From positions 1,426,001-1,490,000 of the forward strand of contig NZ_BAABAE010000003.1 of NCBI RefSeq assembly GCF_039537265.1: a stretch of DNA of 64,000 nucleotides, read 5' to 3'. This document shows, piece after piece, positions 8,732 through 18,166 of the stretch. The position numbers were made by a program, and so were the translations under genes. Origin of the DNA: Terrimesophilobacter bigeumensis. Its GTDB lineage: Bacteria > Actinomycetota > Actinomycetes > Actinomycetales > Microbacteriaceae. The notes beneath the pieces are model-generated. The model did no database searches and was not told where the DNA came from. It saw only the letters and a list, made by a program, of their open reading frames with translations. Each line of letters opens with the position of its first letter. Position 1 is the stretch's first letter.

Positions 8732-9658
8732 ATGTCGAAGGCGGTCAGGTACAGCGAATACGGTGGTCCGGAGGTGCTCGAAGTCGTCGAGGTGCCCGAA
8801 CCCCATGCCGGCGATGGCGAAGTGCGTGTCGCCGTGCGAGCCGCGGGCCTCAACCCCTTCGACTTCAAGGTGCGCCGGGGTGGCTACATCCCGAACCACC
8901 AGCTCCCCTCGCTGCAGGGCGCCGAGTTCGCCGGAGTGATCGACGAGGTCGGCGCCGGCGTCACGGGCTTCTCGGTCGGCGATGAGGTGCTCGGCTGGAT
9001 CGGCCGTGGCGCGCAGGCGGAGTACGTCGTCGTGCCGGCGGCCCACGTCGCCGCGAAGCCCGCCGGACTCGACTGGGCTGTCGCCGCCTGCGTCGGACTC
9101 GTCGCGAACACCGCGCGCCGCGCGGTCGACTCACTCGCGCTCGGCTCCGACGACACCGTTCTCGTGACGGCGGCGGCCGGCGGCGTCGGGGTCATAGCCG
9201 TGCAATTCGCGAAGGCCACCGGCGCGACGGTCGTCGGCACCGCGAGCGAGGCCAACCACGAGTTCCTGCGCGGGCTCGGGGTGATCCCCGTTGCCTACGG
9301 CCAGGCCTCCGACGGCACGAGCGAGCTCGAGCGCCTGCGCGCGGCAGTGCGGGGGCCGTACACGGCCGCACTCGACAACATCGGCGGGGATGCCATCCGC
9401 ACGGCCCTCGCGCTCGGCATCCCGGCGGACCGCGTCAACACGGTCGCCGACAAGGCCGCGGTCGAGGAGCTCGGCGTGCAGGGCGTCGGCGGCGGGAAGA
9501 AGACCTCCGAGGAGCTCGCCGGGTTCGCCCGGCAGGCGGCCGAGGGAGAACTCGTCGTCCCGGTACGCAGCACCTACCATCTGCCGGATGTCGTGGCGGC
9601 GTTCCGGGACCTCGAGACCGGCCACGGCCTCGGCAAGATAGCGCTGCTGATCCCCTGA
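8732..9658 (+). CDS. NADPH:quinone oxidoreductase-like MDR family protein
   Basis: 308-residue zinc-independent medium-chain reductase. GroES-like N-terminal half (SEYGGPEVLEVVEVPEP, GAEFAGVIDEVGAGV at about residues 61-75) and a Rossmann half with the AAAGGVGVIAVQFAK cofactor motif (about residues 147-161). The Cys ligands of structural zinc are absent, consistent with a quinone oxidoreductase subfamily. Start chosen at the ATG preceded by AGGGAGG at a good distance; an upstream in-frame extension to 8621 has no support. It is divergent from TetR and may share regulation, but physiological substrate is unknown. Convergent with the aldo/keto reductase. Confidence 0.9.
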   Translation: MSKAVRYSEYGGPEVLEVVEVPEPHAGDGEVRVAVRAAGLNPFDFKVRRGGYIPNHQLPSLQGAEFAGVIDEVGAGVTGFSVGDEVLGWIGRGAQAEYVVVPAAHVAAKPAGLDWAVAACVGLVANTARRAVDSLALGSDDTVLVTAAAGGVGVIAVQFAKATGATVVGTASEANHEFLRGLGVIPVAYGQASDGTSELERLRAAVRGPYTAALDNIGGDAIRTALALGIPADRVNTVADKAAVEELGVQGVGGGKKTSEELAGFARQAAEGELVVPVRSTYHLPDVVAAFRDLETGHGLGKIALLIP

Positions 9659-9684
9659 TTCAGCCGAAAACGGTGTCGGCTGAA
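9659..9684. terminator. hairpin between convergent genes
   Basis: A perfect 9-bp stem, TTCAGCCGA/TCGGCTGAA, with an 8-nt loop begins directly after the stop codon of the plus-strand oxidoreductase. No T-tract follows on either strand, so it may act as a transcript-end stabiliser or a weak bidirectional terminator. Its right arm is also part of the 16-bp tandem repeat at 9673-9720. Confidence 0.5.
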
Positions 9685-9720
9685 AGTCGTGTCAGCTGAA
9701 GCCCGTGTCAGCTGAAAATC
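9673..9720. repeat. 16-bp tandem repeat across the stop codon of the aldo/keto reductase gene
   Basis: Three consecutive 16-bp units, gtgtcggctgaaagtc (9673-9688), gtgtcagctgaagccc (9689-9704) and gtgtcagctgaaaatc (9705-9720), followed by gtgtcgat. The last unit contains the stop codon (complement of tca at 9708-9710) and final codons of the minus-strand gene, so the outer units look like duplications of the gene's 3' end. Confidence 0.8.
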
Positions 9721-10697
9721 GTGTCGATCTCGGCGAGCTCGGCGGCATTCGGAATCCAGGCCGTCGCCGCCGCGACGTTCTGGCGCACCTGCTCCGGGGT
9801 CGTGGCCCCCGCGATGACGCTGGCGAGGTTCGGCTGGGCGAGGAGCCAGCCGAACGTCGCCTCGAGCATCCTCATTCCCCGTGCGTCGCAGAACGCCTGG
9901 AAGCGCTCGACGGCGTCCCAGTCCACGCGATCCATCAGGTGGCGCTTCTCGGTCATGACGCGCGAGCCCTCCGGCCCGCCTGCGCGCGTGTATTTGCCGG
10001 TGAGGATGCCGTTGTGCAGCGGGAAGAACGGCAGGAAGCCGAGCCCGTACTGCCGCACGGCCGGCAGCACCTCCGTCTCGACGCCACGCGCGAGCAGACT
10101 GTACTCGTTCTGCGCGGAGACGAATCGCGGATGCCCGCCCAGCCGCGCCGTGAACTCCGCCTCGGCGATCTGCCAGCCGGCGAGGTTCGAGTGGCCGTAG
10201 TAACGGATCTTGCCCTCGGTGACGAGATCGTCGAGCGTCGCGAGCGTCTCCTCGATGGGCGTGAGCGGATCGGGGGCGTGCAACTGGTAGAGGTCGATCC
10301 AGTCGGTCTGCAGACGGGTCAATGACGCCTCGACGGCGAGCCGGAGGTAGCGGCGCGACGCCCGGGCGCCCCAGTCCGGGCCGTTGGCGCCGGCCATGTC
10401 CATCCCGAACTTGGTGGCGAGCACGATGTCGCCGCGCCGGCCCTTGAGGGAGTTGCCGAGCAGGGTCTCGCTCAGCCCTCGCTCCCTGCCGTAGATGTCG
10501 GCCGTGTCGAAGAAGGTGAGCCCGGCGTCGATCGCAGCGCCGACCACGGCATCCGTTCCCGCCTGGGTCTCGGTCGCCGTACCGGCCCGGCCGAGATTGT
10601 TGCAGCCGAGTCCGATCGTGGAGACCCGCAGGCCCGAGGTTCCCAGGTTGCGGTAGCGGATGGGGTCGGTCGCGATCTCGTAGTTCGGCTCTGTCAT
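9708..10697 (-). CDS. aldo/keto reductase
   Basis: 329-residue (beta/alpha)8 NADPH-dependent oxidoreductase. It begins with YRNLGTSGLRVSTIGLGCNN, has the Asp-Tyr catalytic stretch FFDTADIYG (about residues 60-68), the catalytic Lys in VLATKFG, the His-bearing strand IRYYGHSN and the C-terminal cofactor segment SVIAGATTPEQVRQN. It resembles YghZ/L-glyceraldehyde 3-phosphate reductase-type AKRs; substrate unknown. The start is at an ATG with TAGCGT exactly 6 nt upstream (10704-10709), pointing to leaderless transcription. The 3' end is embedded in a tandem repeat. Confidence 0.93.
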   Translation of the reverse strand: MTEPNYEIATDPIRYRNLGTSGLRVSTIGLGCNNLGRAGTATETQAGTDAVVGAAIDAGLTFFDTADIYGRERGLSETLLGNSLKGRRGDIVLATKFGMDMAGANGPDWGARASRRYLRLAVEASLTRLQTDWIDLYQLHAPDPLTPIEETLATLDDLVTEGKIRYYGHSNLAGWQIAEAEFTARLGGHPRFVSAQNEYSLLARGVETEVLPAVRQYGLGFLPFFPLHNGILTGKYTRAGGPEGSRVMTEKRHLMDRVDWDAVERFQAFCDARGMRMLEATFGWLLAQPNLASVIAGATTPEQVRQNVAAATAWIPNAAELAEIDTIFS

Positions 10698-10789
10698 GCT
10701 CCTACGCTATCCACTCCTGCACAGCACGGCACTCGCCTCGTTCTCCACCGTCGGAGCACTCGTGCGTCCGAGGTGTCAGCGCGGGGGCG

Positions 10790-10795
10790 TAGCGT
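10790..10795 (+). promoter_or_regulatory. -10 hexamer of ogt (leaderless)
   Basis: TAGCGT ends 6 nt before the ATG at 10802; the divergent aldo/keto reductase has the identical hexamer TAGCGT (complement of 10704-10709) at the same distance from its ATG. The position places transcription start at or next to the start codon for both genes. Confidence 0.5.
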
Positions 10796-10801
10796 CGAAG
10801 C

Positions 10802-11305
10802 ATGCCGAACACCACTTCCCCCGCCTGGCTCCGCCGGGTCGATAGCCCCCTCGGTCGCCTCGAGCTCACGAGCGACGGCAAAGCCATCACCTCCCTCTCG
10901 ATCGAGAAGGACGGCCACCTCCCCCTCGAGTCCGCGCCCGAGAACTCGAACCGCGTGCTCGATCGCGCTGCCCGCCAGCTCGACGAATACTTCGCCGGCC
11001 GGCGCCGCTCCTTCTCACTCACTCTCGCCGCTCACGGCACCGAGTTCCAGCACGCCATCTGGGATCAGCTCTCCGCCCTCGAGTGGGGCGAGGTGACGAC
11101 CTACGGCGAGCTCGGCCTCGGAACAGGTCGGGCGACCGCGGGACGTGCCGTCGGCGGGGCCATCGGCGCGAATCCGATCCCGATCATCGTCCCCTGCCAC
11201 CGCGTTCTCGGTTCGGATGGCCGCGTCACCGGATACAGCGGCGGCAACGGCATTCCCACCAAGCTCTGGCTGCTCGAACACGAGGGCATTCTGCTCGCCG
11301 CGTGA
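10802..11305 (+). CDS. ogt: methylated-DNA--protein-cysteine S-methyltransferase
   Basis: 167-residue suicide DNA repair protein that transfers the alkyl group from O6-alkylguanine (and O4-alkylthymine) to its own Cys. The acceptor Cys is in IIVPCHRVLG (about residue 131), preceded by the helix-turn-helix segment with the finger Arg (GRATAGRAVGGAIGANP). The N-terminal ribonuclease H-like domain is short and lacks the Ada metal-binding Cys residues, so this is a constitutive Ogt-type enzyme. Convergent with yaaA, 21 bp away. Confidence 0.95.
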   Translation: MPNTTSPAWLRRVDSPLGRLELTSDGKAITSLSIEKDGHLPLESAPENSNRVLDRAARQLDEYFAGRRRSFSLTLAAHGTEFQHAIWDQLSALEWGEVTTYGELGLGTGRATAGRAVGGAIGANPIPIIVPCHRVLGSDGRVTGYSGGNGIPTKLWLLEHEGILLAA

Positions 11306-11326
11306 TCGCGCCCCTGCCGGAGAGAC

Positions 11327-12067
11327 TCAGACGACGAGTTGCAGCTCCCCCGGCTCGCCCCTCTCGAGGCGAATGCCTGTCGCGGCCGCCCAGCGCAGGA
11401 GCGAATCGGCATCCGGATGATCGACCTCGGCGAGCAGCAGGGCTCGCACGAACTCCCCCTTGCCCTTCTTGTTGAAATGGTTGAGCGCTCGTCGGGCGCC
11501 GCCGCCCTCCTCGGTGACGACACGCAGGAACAGTGAGTGCTCCGGCGCCGGCCCGAGCACGGCGTAGGACTCTGAGCGCAGGTCGAGGATGAGCCCGGGA
11601 AGGTGCGCCAACTCGCCCGCGAGCCCGGCACGCCAGGTGCGTCCAAGAGGATGCCCGGGCAGCCGGGAATCGTGCGAGAGCCGGTAGGCGGGGATCGGGT
11701 CGGTCGCACGCACGAGCCCGAAGAGTGCCGAGTGGACGACGACGCTGGTTGCCGCGAGGCTGCGGGCGGCAGCAGGAAGCGACGCGGCATCCAGCGCTTC
11801 GTAGAGCACGCCCGTATAGCGGTCCATCGCCGCCATGACCGGCGAGTGGCGCAGCGCCCGGTTCCGGTCGATCTCGAACAGCTGTGTCGCACCGAGCTTG
11901 AGCGCCGCAGCGGCCTTCCGTCGATTGCTCGACAGCGAGCGCACCGCGGCGAGCATGCTCCGGCGCACCGGGTTCAGTGCGGGGAACCCGAGGGCTCCCA
12001 GATCGAGCGCGGTGCCCTCGACGCCCCCATCCCGTTTGGTCTCAGAGGGAGGAAGAAGAACGTGCAC
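11327..12067 (-). CDS. yaaA: YaaA/UPF0246 family peroxide stress protein
   Basis: 246 residues (family usually about 255), starting VHVLLPPSETKRDGG and containing the conserved HSALFGLVRATDPIPAYRL segment (about residues 112-130) and NHFNKKGKGEFVR near the C-terminus. In E. coli YaaA lowers free iron under peroxide stress and binds DNA; that activity is family knowledge. Its GTG start overlaps the atpC stop by one base (TAGTG), so it is translationally coupled to the ATP synthase operon and is its last gene, an interesting pairing. Confidence 0.9.
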   Translation of the reverse strand: MHVLLPPSETKRDGGVEGTALDLGALGFPALNPVRRSMLAAVRSLSSNRRKAAAALKLGATQLFEIDRNRALRHSPVMAAMDRYTGVLYEALDAASLPAAARSLAATSVVVHSALFGLVRATDPIPAYRLSHDSRLPGHPLGRTWRAGLAGELAHLPGLILDLRSESYAVLGPAPEHSLFLRVVTEEGGGARRALNHFNKKGKGEFVRALLLAEVDHPDADSLLRWAAATGIRLERGEPGELQLVV

Positions 12068-12348
12068 TAATGCGTGGCAGTGTCGGTGTGCACCAGTTCG
12101 GCGGCGCGCGCCACGACCGTGACGGTGTCGTGCTCGACCGACAGGAAGCCGTCCTCGGCACTCGCCTTCACGACGGTGCCGTTCTCCAGTGTGATGCGCA
12201 CCTCGCCCGTGTCGAGGATCGCCAGCACGGGCTCGTGCCCGGCCAGGATCCCGATCTCGCCGATCAGGGTCTTGGCCACCAGCTGGCGCGCCTCGCCCGA
12301 CCACACCTCCTGGTCGGCCGAGACGACGCTCACATTGAGAAGGGCCAT
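12067..12348 (-). CDS. atpC: F1Fo ATP synthase subunit epsilon, short form
   Basis: 93 residues, starting MALLNVSVVSADQEVWSG. It is the beta-sandwich domain of the central-stalk epsilon subunit (GEIGILAGHEPVLAIL motif) and ends just after it; the C-terminal two-helix domain of the E. coli type (139 residues), which can inhibit rotation, is missing. It starts one base after the atpD stop (TGACATG). Upstream in-frame codons exist but overlap atpD and have no initiation signal. Confidence 0.95.
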   Translation of the reverse strand: MALLNVSVVSADQEVWSGEARQLVAKTLIGEIGILAGHEPVLAILDTGEVRITLENGTVVKASAEDGFLSVEHDTVTVVARAAELVHTDTATH

Positions 12349-12349
12349 G

Positions 12350-13876
<1,527 letters not shown>

Positions 13877-13901
13877 GGCTATCCTGTTTCTCCTGTGTTG
13901 G

Positions 13902-14801
13902 CTACTTCGCCGAGACGAGGGCGTCTGCGCCGCCCACGATCTCGGAAATCTGCTGAGTGATCTCGGACTGACGGGCGTTGTTGGCCAGTCTCGTGTAGTC
14001 CTTGATGAGCTTGTCCGCGTTGTCGCTCGCCGACTTCATCGCCTTCTGGGTGGCAGCGTGCTTGCTCGCCGCCGACTGGAGCATCGCGTTGAAGATCCGA
14101 CTCTCGATATAGACCGGGAGCAGGGCATCCAGCACATCGTCGACGTCGGGTTCGAACTCGTAGAGCGGGAGGATCACGCGCTCACCGGGTTCTTCGACGC
14201 CCTCGACGACCTCGAGGGGAAGCAGTCGAACGACCTCCGGGGTCTGCGTGAGCATGCTGACGAAACGGTTGTAGACGATGTGGATCTCGTCGACTCCCCC
14301 CTCGGATGCCGGCTGCATGAAGCGGGCGACGAGTGCTTCGCCGATCTCGTGCGCCGTCGAGGACTCCGGACTGTCCGTACCGCCCACCCAGTACTGCTCG
14401 ATCGGGCGCTTGCGAAAGTTGAAGTACGCGATGGCCTTGCGTCCGACGAGATAGTGGACGACCTCCTTGCCCTCCGAGCGCAGGCGCGCAGCGAGCTCAC
14501 CCGCCTCTTTGACGACGTTCGTGTTGAACGCTCCGGCGAGACCCCGGTCGGACGAGAAGATCAGGATCGCCGCCCGCTCGACCTTCTCCGGCTCCGTCGT
14601 GAGCACGTGATCGACGTTCGAGTAGCTGGCGAGAGCCGATACGGCGCGCGTGACGGCGCGCGAGTATGGGCCCGAGGCCGCGACTCGCTGCTGTGCCTTC
14701 TGGATGCGCGAGGCGGCGATGAGCTCCATCGCCTTCGTGATCTTCTTGGTCGTCTGGGCAGAACGTATCTTCTGCCGGTAGACCCGAAGTTGTGCTCCCA
14801 T
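13902..14801 (-). CDS. atpG: F1Fo ATP synthase subunit gamma
   Basis: 299-residue central rotor stalk. N-terminal coiled helix MGAQLRVYRQKIRSAQTTKK with the TKAMELIAASRIQKAQ signature, and the C-terminal helix ASDNADKLIKDYTRLANNARQ with ITQQISEIVGGA. Length and both helices are normal for actinobacteria. It lies between atpA (6 bp) and atpD (25 bp) in the operon. Confidence 0.97.
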   Translation of the reverse strand: MGAQLRVYRQKIRSAQTTKKITKAMELIAASRIQKAQQRVAASGPYSRAVTRAVSALASYSNVDHVLTTEPEKVERAAILIFSSDRGLAGAFNTNVVKEAGELAARLRSEGKEVVHYLVGRKAIAYFNFRKRPIEQYWVGGTDSPESSTAHEIGEALVARFMQPASEGGVDEIHIVYNRFVSMLTQTPEVVRLLPLEVVEGVEEPGERVILPLYEFEPDVDDVLDALLPVYIESRIFNAMLQSAASKHAATQKAMKSASDNADKLIKDYTRLANNARQSEITQQISEIVGGADALVSAK

Positions 14802-14807
14802 TGTTTT

Positions 14808-16448
14808 CTACCGGCGCTTCTTCACGACGATCTGCTCCTGCGCGATGTCCTCAGGGGCGATCTCCTCGAATTCCTCGTGACCGGCGGAGATGAGCGGCTT
14901 GCCCTCTCCTGTCTGGAACTCGAGCTTGAACTTGTCGACCGCCTTGTCGAGAGCGTCGACGGTCTTGTCATCCAGTACGTTCGTGTCGCGCAGCGTCTCG
15001 AGCACTTTCGTGTTGCGTCCGAGGTAGTCGAGCAACTCGCGCTCGAAGCGCAGGATGTCTTCGACCGGCACCTCGTCGAGCTTGCCGTTGGTTCCGGCCC
15101 AGATCGACACGACCTGGTCTTCGACCGGGTACGGCGAGTACTGCGGCTGCTTGAGCAGCTCGGTGAGGCGGGCGCCGCGGGCGAGCTGGCGGCGGCTTGC
15201 CGCATCCAGGTCGGAGGCGAACATCGCGAAGGCCTCGAGCGAACGGTACTGGGCGAGCTCGAGCTTGAGCGTTCCGGAGACCTTCTTGATGCTCTTGACC
15301 TGGGCGTCGCCGCCGACTCGGGAGACCGAGATGCCGACGTCGACGGCCGGGCGCTGGTTGGCGTTGAAGAGGTCCGACTGAAGGAAGATCTGGCCGTCGG
15401 TGATCGAGATCACGTTGGTCGGGATGTAGGCCGAGACGTCGTTGGCCTTCGTCTCGATGATCGGCAGACCGGTCATCGAGCCTGCGCCGAGCTCGTCGGA
15501 GAGCTTGGCGCAACGCTCGAGCAGACGCGAGTGCAGGTAGAACACGTCGCCGGGGTACGCCTCGCGTCCCGGCGGGCGGCGCAGCAGCAGCGACACGGCG
15601 CGGTAGGCCTCTGCCTGCTTGGAGAGGTCGTCGAAGACGATGAGCACGTGCTTGCCGCCATACATCCAGTGCTGGCCGATGGCGCTTCCGGTGTAGGGGG
15701 CCAGGTACTTGAAGCCGGCCGCGTCGGATGCCGGGCTCGCGACGATCGTCGTGTACTCCATCGCCCCGGCGTCCTCGAGGGCGCCCTTGACGCTCGCGAT
15801 GGTCGAACCCTTCTGACCGATGGCGACGTAGATGCAGCGCACCTGCTTGTCGACATCCCCGGATTCCCAGTTGGCCTTCTGGTTGATGATCGTGTCGATC
15901 GCCAGCGCCGTCTTGCCGGTCTGGCGGTCGCCGATGATGAGCTGGCGCTGGCCGCGGCCGATGGGGATCATCGCGTCGATGGCCTTGATGCCGGTCTGCA
16001 TGGGCTCGTGGACGCTCTTGCGCTGCATGACGCCCGGCGCCTGGAGCTCGAGCGCGCGGCGGCCCTCCGACTTGATGCCGCCGAGACCGTCGATCGGGTT
16101 GCCGAGCGGGTCGACGACCCGGCCGAGGTAGGCGTCGCCCACCGGCACCGAGAGCACCTCGCCCGTGCGGGTGACCTCCATGCCCTCCTCGATGCCGCCG
16201 AACTCGCCGAGGATCACGACGCCGATCTCGCTCTCCTCGAGGTTGAGCGCCAGTCCGAGCGTTCCGTCGGCGAACCGCAGGAGTTCATTGGCCATCGCAC
16301 CGGGCAACCCCTCGACGTGGGCGATGCCGTCCGCGGTGTCGATAACGTGGCCGACCTCGGTCGCTCCGGCCTTGTTCGGCTCGTACGACTTCGCGAAGTC
16401 CTGGAGGGCGTCGCGGATCTCGTCCGGGCTGATCGTCAGTTCTGCCAT
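14808..16448 (-). CDS. atpA: F1Fo ATP synthase subunit alpha
   Basis: 546-residue non-catalytic nucleotide-binding subunit. P-loop GDRQTGKTALAIDTI near residue 172, arginine finger region SISRVGGDAQ-like (VSRVGGDAQVKSIKK), and a C-terminal helical domain. Two in-frame ATGs occur (16454 and 16448, ATGACAATG); AGAGGA directly abuts the first and is 6 nt from the second, so 16448 (MAELTISPDEIRDAL) is preferred. Operon neighbour of atpH and atpG. Confidence 0.97.
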   Translation of the reverse strand: MAELTISPDEIRDALQDFAKSYEPNKAGATEVGHVIDTADGIAHVEGLPGAMANELLRFADGTLGLALNLEESEIGVVILGEFGGIEEGMEVTRTGEVLSVPVGDAYLGRVVDPLGNPIDGLGGIKSEGRRALELQAPGVMQRKSVHEPMQTGIKAIDAMIPIGRGQRQLIIGDRQTGKTALAIDTIINQKANWESGDVDKQVRCIYVAIGQKGSTIASVKGALEDAGAMEYTTIVASPASDAAGFKYLAPYTGSAIGQHWMYGGKHVLIVFDDLSKQAEAYRAVSLLLRRPPGREAYPGDVFYLHSRLLERCAKLSDELGAGSMTGLPIIETKANDVSAYIPTNVISITDGQIFLQSDLFNANQRPAVDVGISVSRVGGDAQVKSIKKVSGTLKLELAQYRSLEAFAMFASDLDAASRRQLARGARLTELLKQPQYSPYPVEDQVVSIWAGTNGKLDEVPVEDILRFERELLDYLGRNTKVLETLRDTNVLDDKTVDALDKAVDKFKLEFQTGEGKPLISAGHEEFEEIAPEDIAQEQIVVKKRR

Positions 16449-16500
16449 TGTCATTCCTCTGCATTGCGGAGCACGGCGGCTCCTTGGGTATTCTCAGCCG

Positions 16501-17304
16501 CTATCCCGCGAGCTGAAGCCTGAGTTCTTTCAATCGGGTCGCGACGCTGTCGTCGATCACGTCGTGGCCCACCGCAACCCGGACGCCACCGATGAGTTCC
16601 GGGTCGACGACCTGGTTGATGCGCAGGTCGCCATATTTCTTCGCGAGTCCGCTGCGCAACCGATCGAGCTGTGCCTGCGCGAGCGGCGAGGCGACCGTGA
16701 CGGTTGCGATCGCCAGCGACGACTGGTCGGCGACGATGTCGGCGGCATGCCGCAGGAGTGCACCGATACGCCGGCCGAGCGGCTGACGGACGAGATGCCC
16801 GAGGATCGAGATCGTCTGTGCGCTCGCGCGGCCCTCGAGCAGTCTGCTGACGAGGGCGGCCTTCGCTGCAGGGTCTCCGAGCTTGCTTCCCACGGCGAGT
16901 TCGAGTTCCGCGTTCGAGGCGACGAGCTGGCCGAAGGCGAAGAGCTCGGCGGGGATGTCGATCGCCGAGTCCGATGAGCCGTCGACCGACGACGCCATGA
17001 TCCGAAGGCCCAGTTCTTCGATGCCCTCGAGGAAGTCCGACTGCGCGGACCAGCGACTCTGCGCGAGTACAGCGATCAGCGCACGCGCCTCGCTTCCCAG
17101 GGAACCGAATACGGCGTCGACGAGGTCGGCCTTGTCCTTCGGATCCGCGGAGGTGTCGGTCAAGGCGCCGAGGAGCTGGGCGGAGGCGCCGACCGCCCGT
17201 GCCGCCGAGAAGATCTCGTCGCCGACGGCCAGCGTCGCGGCGGCCGGCCGGGCGGCAAGAGCCGCCTTCGCCGCTACTACCGCTTCCCTGGTCGCTGATC
17301 CCAT
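16501..17304 (-). CDS. atpH: F1Fo ATP synthase subunit delta
   Basis: 267 residues, the OSCP/delta peripheral-stalk subunit. Longer than the E. coli protein (177), as usual for actinobacteria that carry an N-terminal extension. The C-terminal conserved segment INQVVDPELIGGVRVAVGHDVIDDSV with following SVATRLKELRLQLAG is diagnostic. The start ATG overlaps the stop of atpF by one base (TAATG). Confidence 0.95.
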   Translation of the reverse strand: MGSATREAVVAAKAALAARPAAATLAVGDEIFSAARAVGASAQLLGALTDTSADPKDKADLVDAVFGSLGSEARALIAVLAQSRWSAQSDFLEGIEELGLRIMASSVDGSSDSAIDIPAELFAFGQLVASNAELELAVGSKLGDPAAKAALVSRLLEGRASAQTISILGHLVRQPLGRRIGALLRHAADIVADQSSLAIATVTVASPLAQAQLDRLRSGLAKKYGDLRINQVVDPELIGGVRVAVGHDVIDDSVATRLKELRLQLAG

Positions 17305-17873
17305 TACTTGCTCGTTCCCACGGCGCTGTCCGCCTCGAGATCGGCGAGGAAGCGGTCGACGATCGCGGCCGACTTCTTGTCGTCCTCGAGGCTCGTCCCG
17401 ATGACACTGGAGGCGAGGCTGAGCGCAAGAACGCCGACCTCACTGCGCAGCGAGGCGAGCGCGTTCTGCCGCTCCACCTCGATCGTCGCCTGGGCGGCCG
17501 CGGCGATGCGACTCGCCTCGGCCTGGGCCTGCTCCTTCAGTTCGGCGAGAATCGCCGCGCCGTCGACGCGGGCCTGCTCGCGGATGCGGACGGCCTCACT
17601 GCGCGCCTCGGCCAGGGCGGCCTCGTACTCGCCCTTGCGGGCATCCGCCTCGACCTGGGCCTTCTCGGCGCGCTTGATGCCGCCCTCGATCGCCTCGCTG
17701 CGGGCATCGAGCGCGCGCGTGACGTTGGGCATGACCACCCTGAGGATCACGATGAGCACCACGATGAACGCGATCGAACCCCAGATCAGGTCGGGCAGCT
17801 CCGGGAGGAGGATGCTGTGCTCGGACCCTTCTGCGGCCGGCTCGGCGGCGGTGAGGATGAATGCGGTGTGCAT
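17304..17873 (-). CDS. atpF: F1Fo ATP synthase subunit b
   Basis: 189 residues: one N-terminal membrane helix (LPDLIWGSIAFIVVLIVILRVVMP, about residues 25-48) and a long Ala/Glu/Arg-rich amphipathic coiled coil forming the peripheral stalk. CAAAGGAG lies upstream of the ATG with good spacing. Operon position between atpE and atpH is canonical. Confidence 0.96.
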   Translation of the reverse strand: MHTAFILTAAEPAAEGSEHSILLPELPDLIWGSIAFIVVLIVILRVVMPNVTRALDARSEAIEGGIKRAEKAQVEADARKGEYEAALAEARSEAVRIREQARVDGAAILAELKEQAQAEASRIAAAAQATIEVERQNALASLRSEVGVLALSLASSVIGTSLEDDKKSAAIVDRFLADLEADSAVGTSK

Positions 17874-17907
17874 TCAGGGCTCCTTTGGATTGGCGGGACG
17901 AAGAGGC

Positions 17908-18129
17908 TTACGGCGCGGGGAACGGAATGAAGGCGACGCCGATGGCGATGAAGCAGAGCGCTTCGGTGATGGCGATACCGATCCACATCAGGGTCTGGAG
18001 ACGACCGGCGAGCTCGGGCTGGCGCGCAACCGACTCGACCGTCTTTCCGACGATGACGCCGACGCCGATACCGGAGCCGATGGCCGCGAGGCCGAAGGCG
18101 AGCGGTGCGATGTGTCCGACGAGATTCAT
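17908..18129 (-). CDS. atpE: F1Fo ATP synthase subunit c
   Basis: 73-residue proteolipid of two membrane helices: GLAAIGSGIGVGVIVGKTVE with the Gly-rich packing motif, polar loop ARQPEL, and the second helix with the ion-binding Glu in GIAITEALCFIAIG. No Na+-type Gln/Ser pattern is visible near the carboxylate, so proton coupling is most likely. Strong AAAGGAA Shine-Dalgarno precedes the ATG. Confidence 0.98.
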   Translation of the reverse strand: MNLVGHIAPLAFGLAAIGSGIGVGVIVGKTVESVARQPELAGRLQTLMWIGIAITEALCFIAIGVAFIPFPAP

Positions 18130-18166
18130 GGTGTTCCTTTCGAGGTGTTACGTGGGTGCCGGGAGC

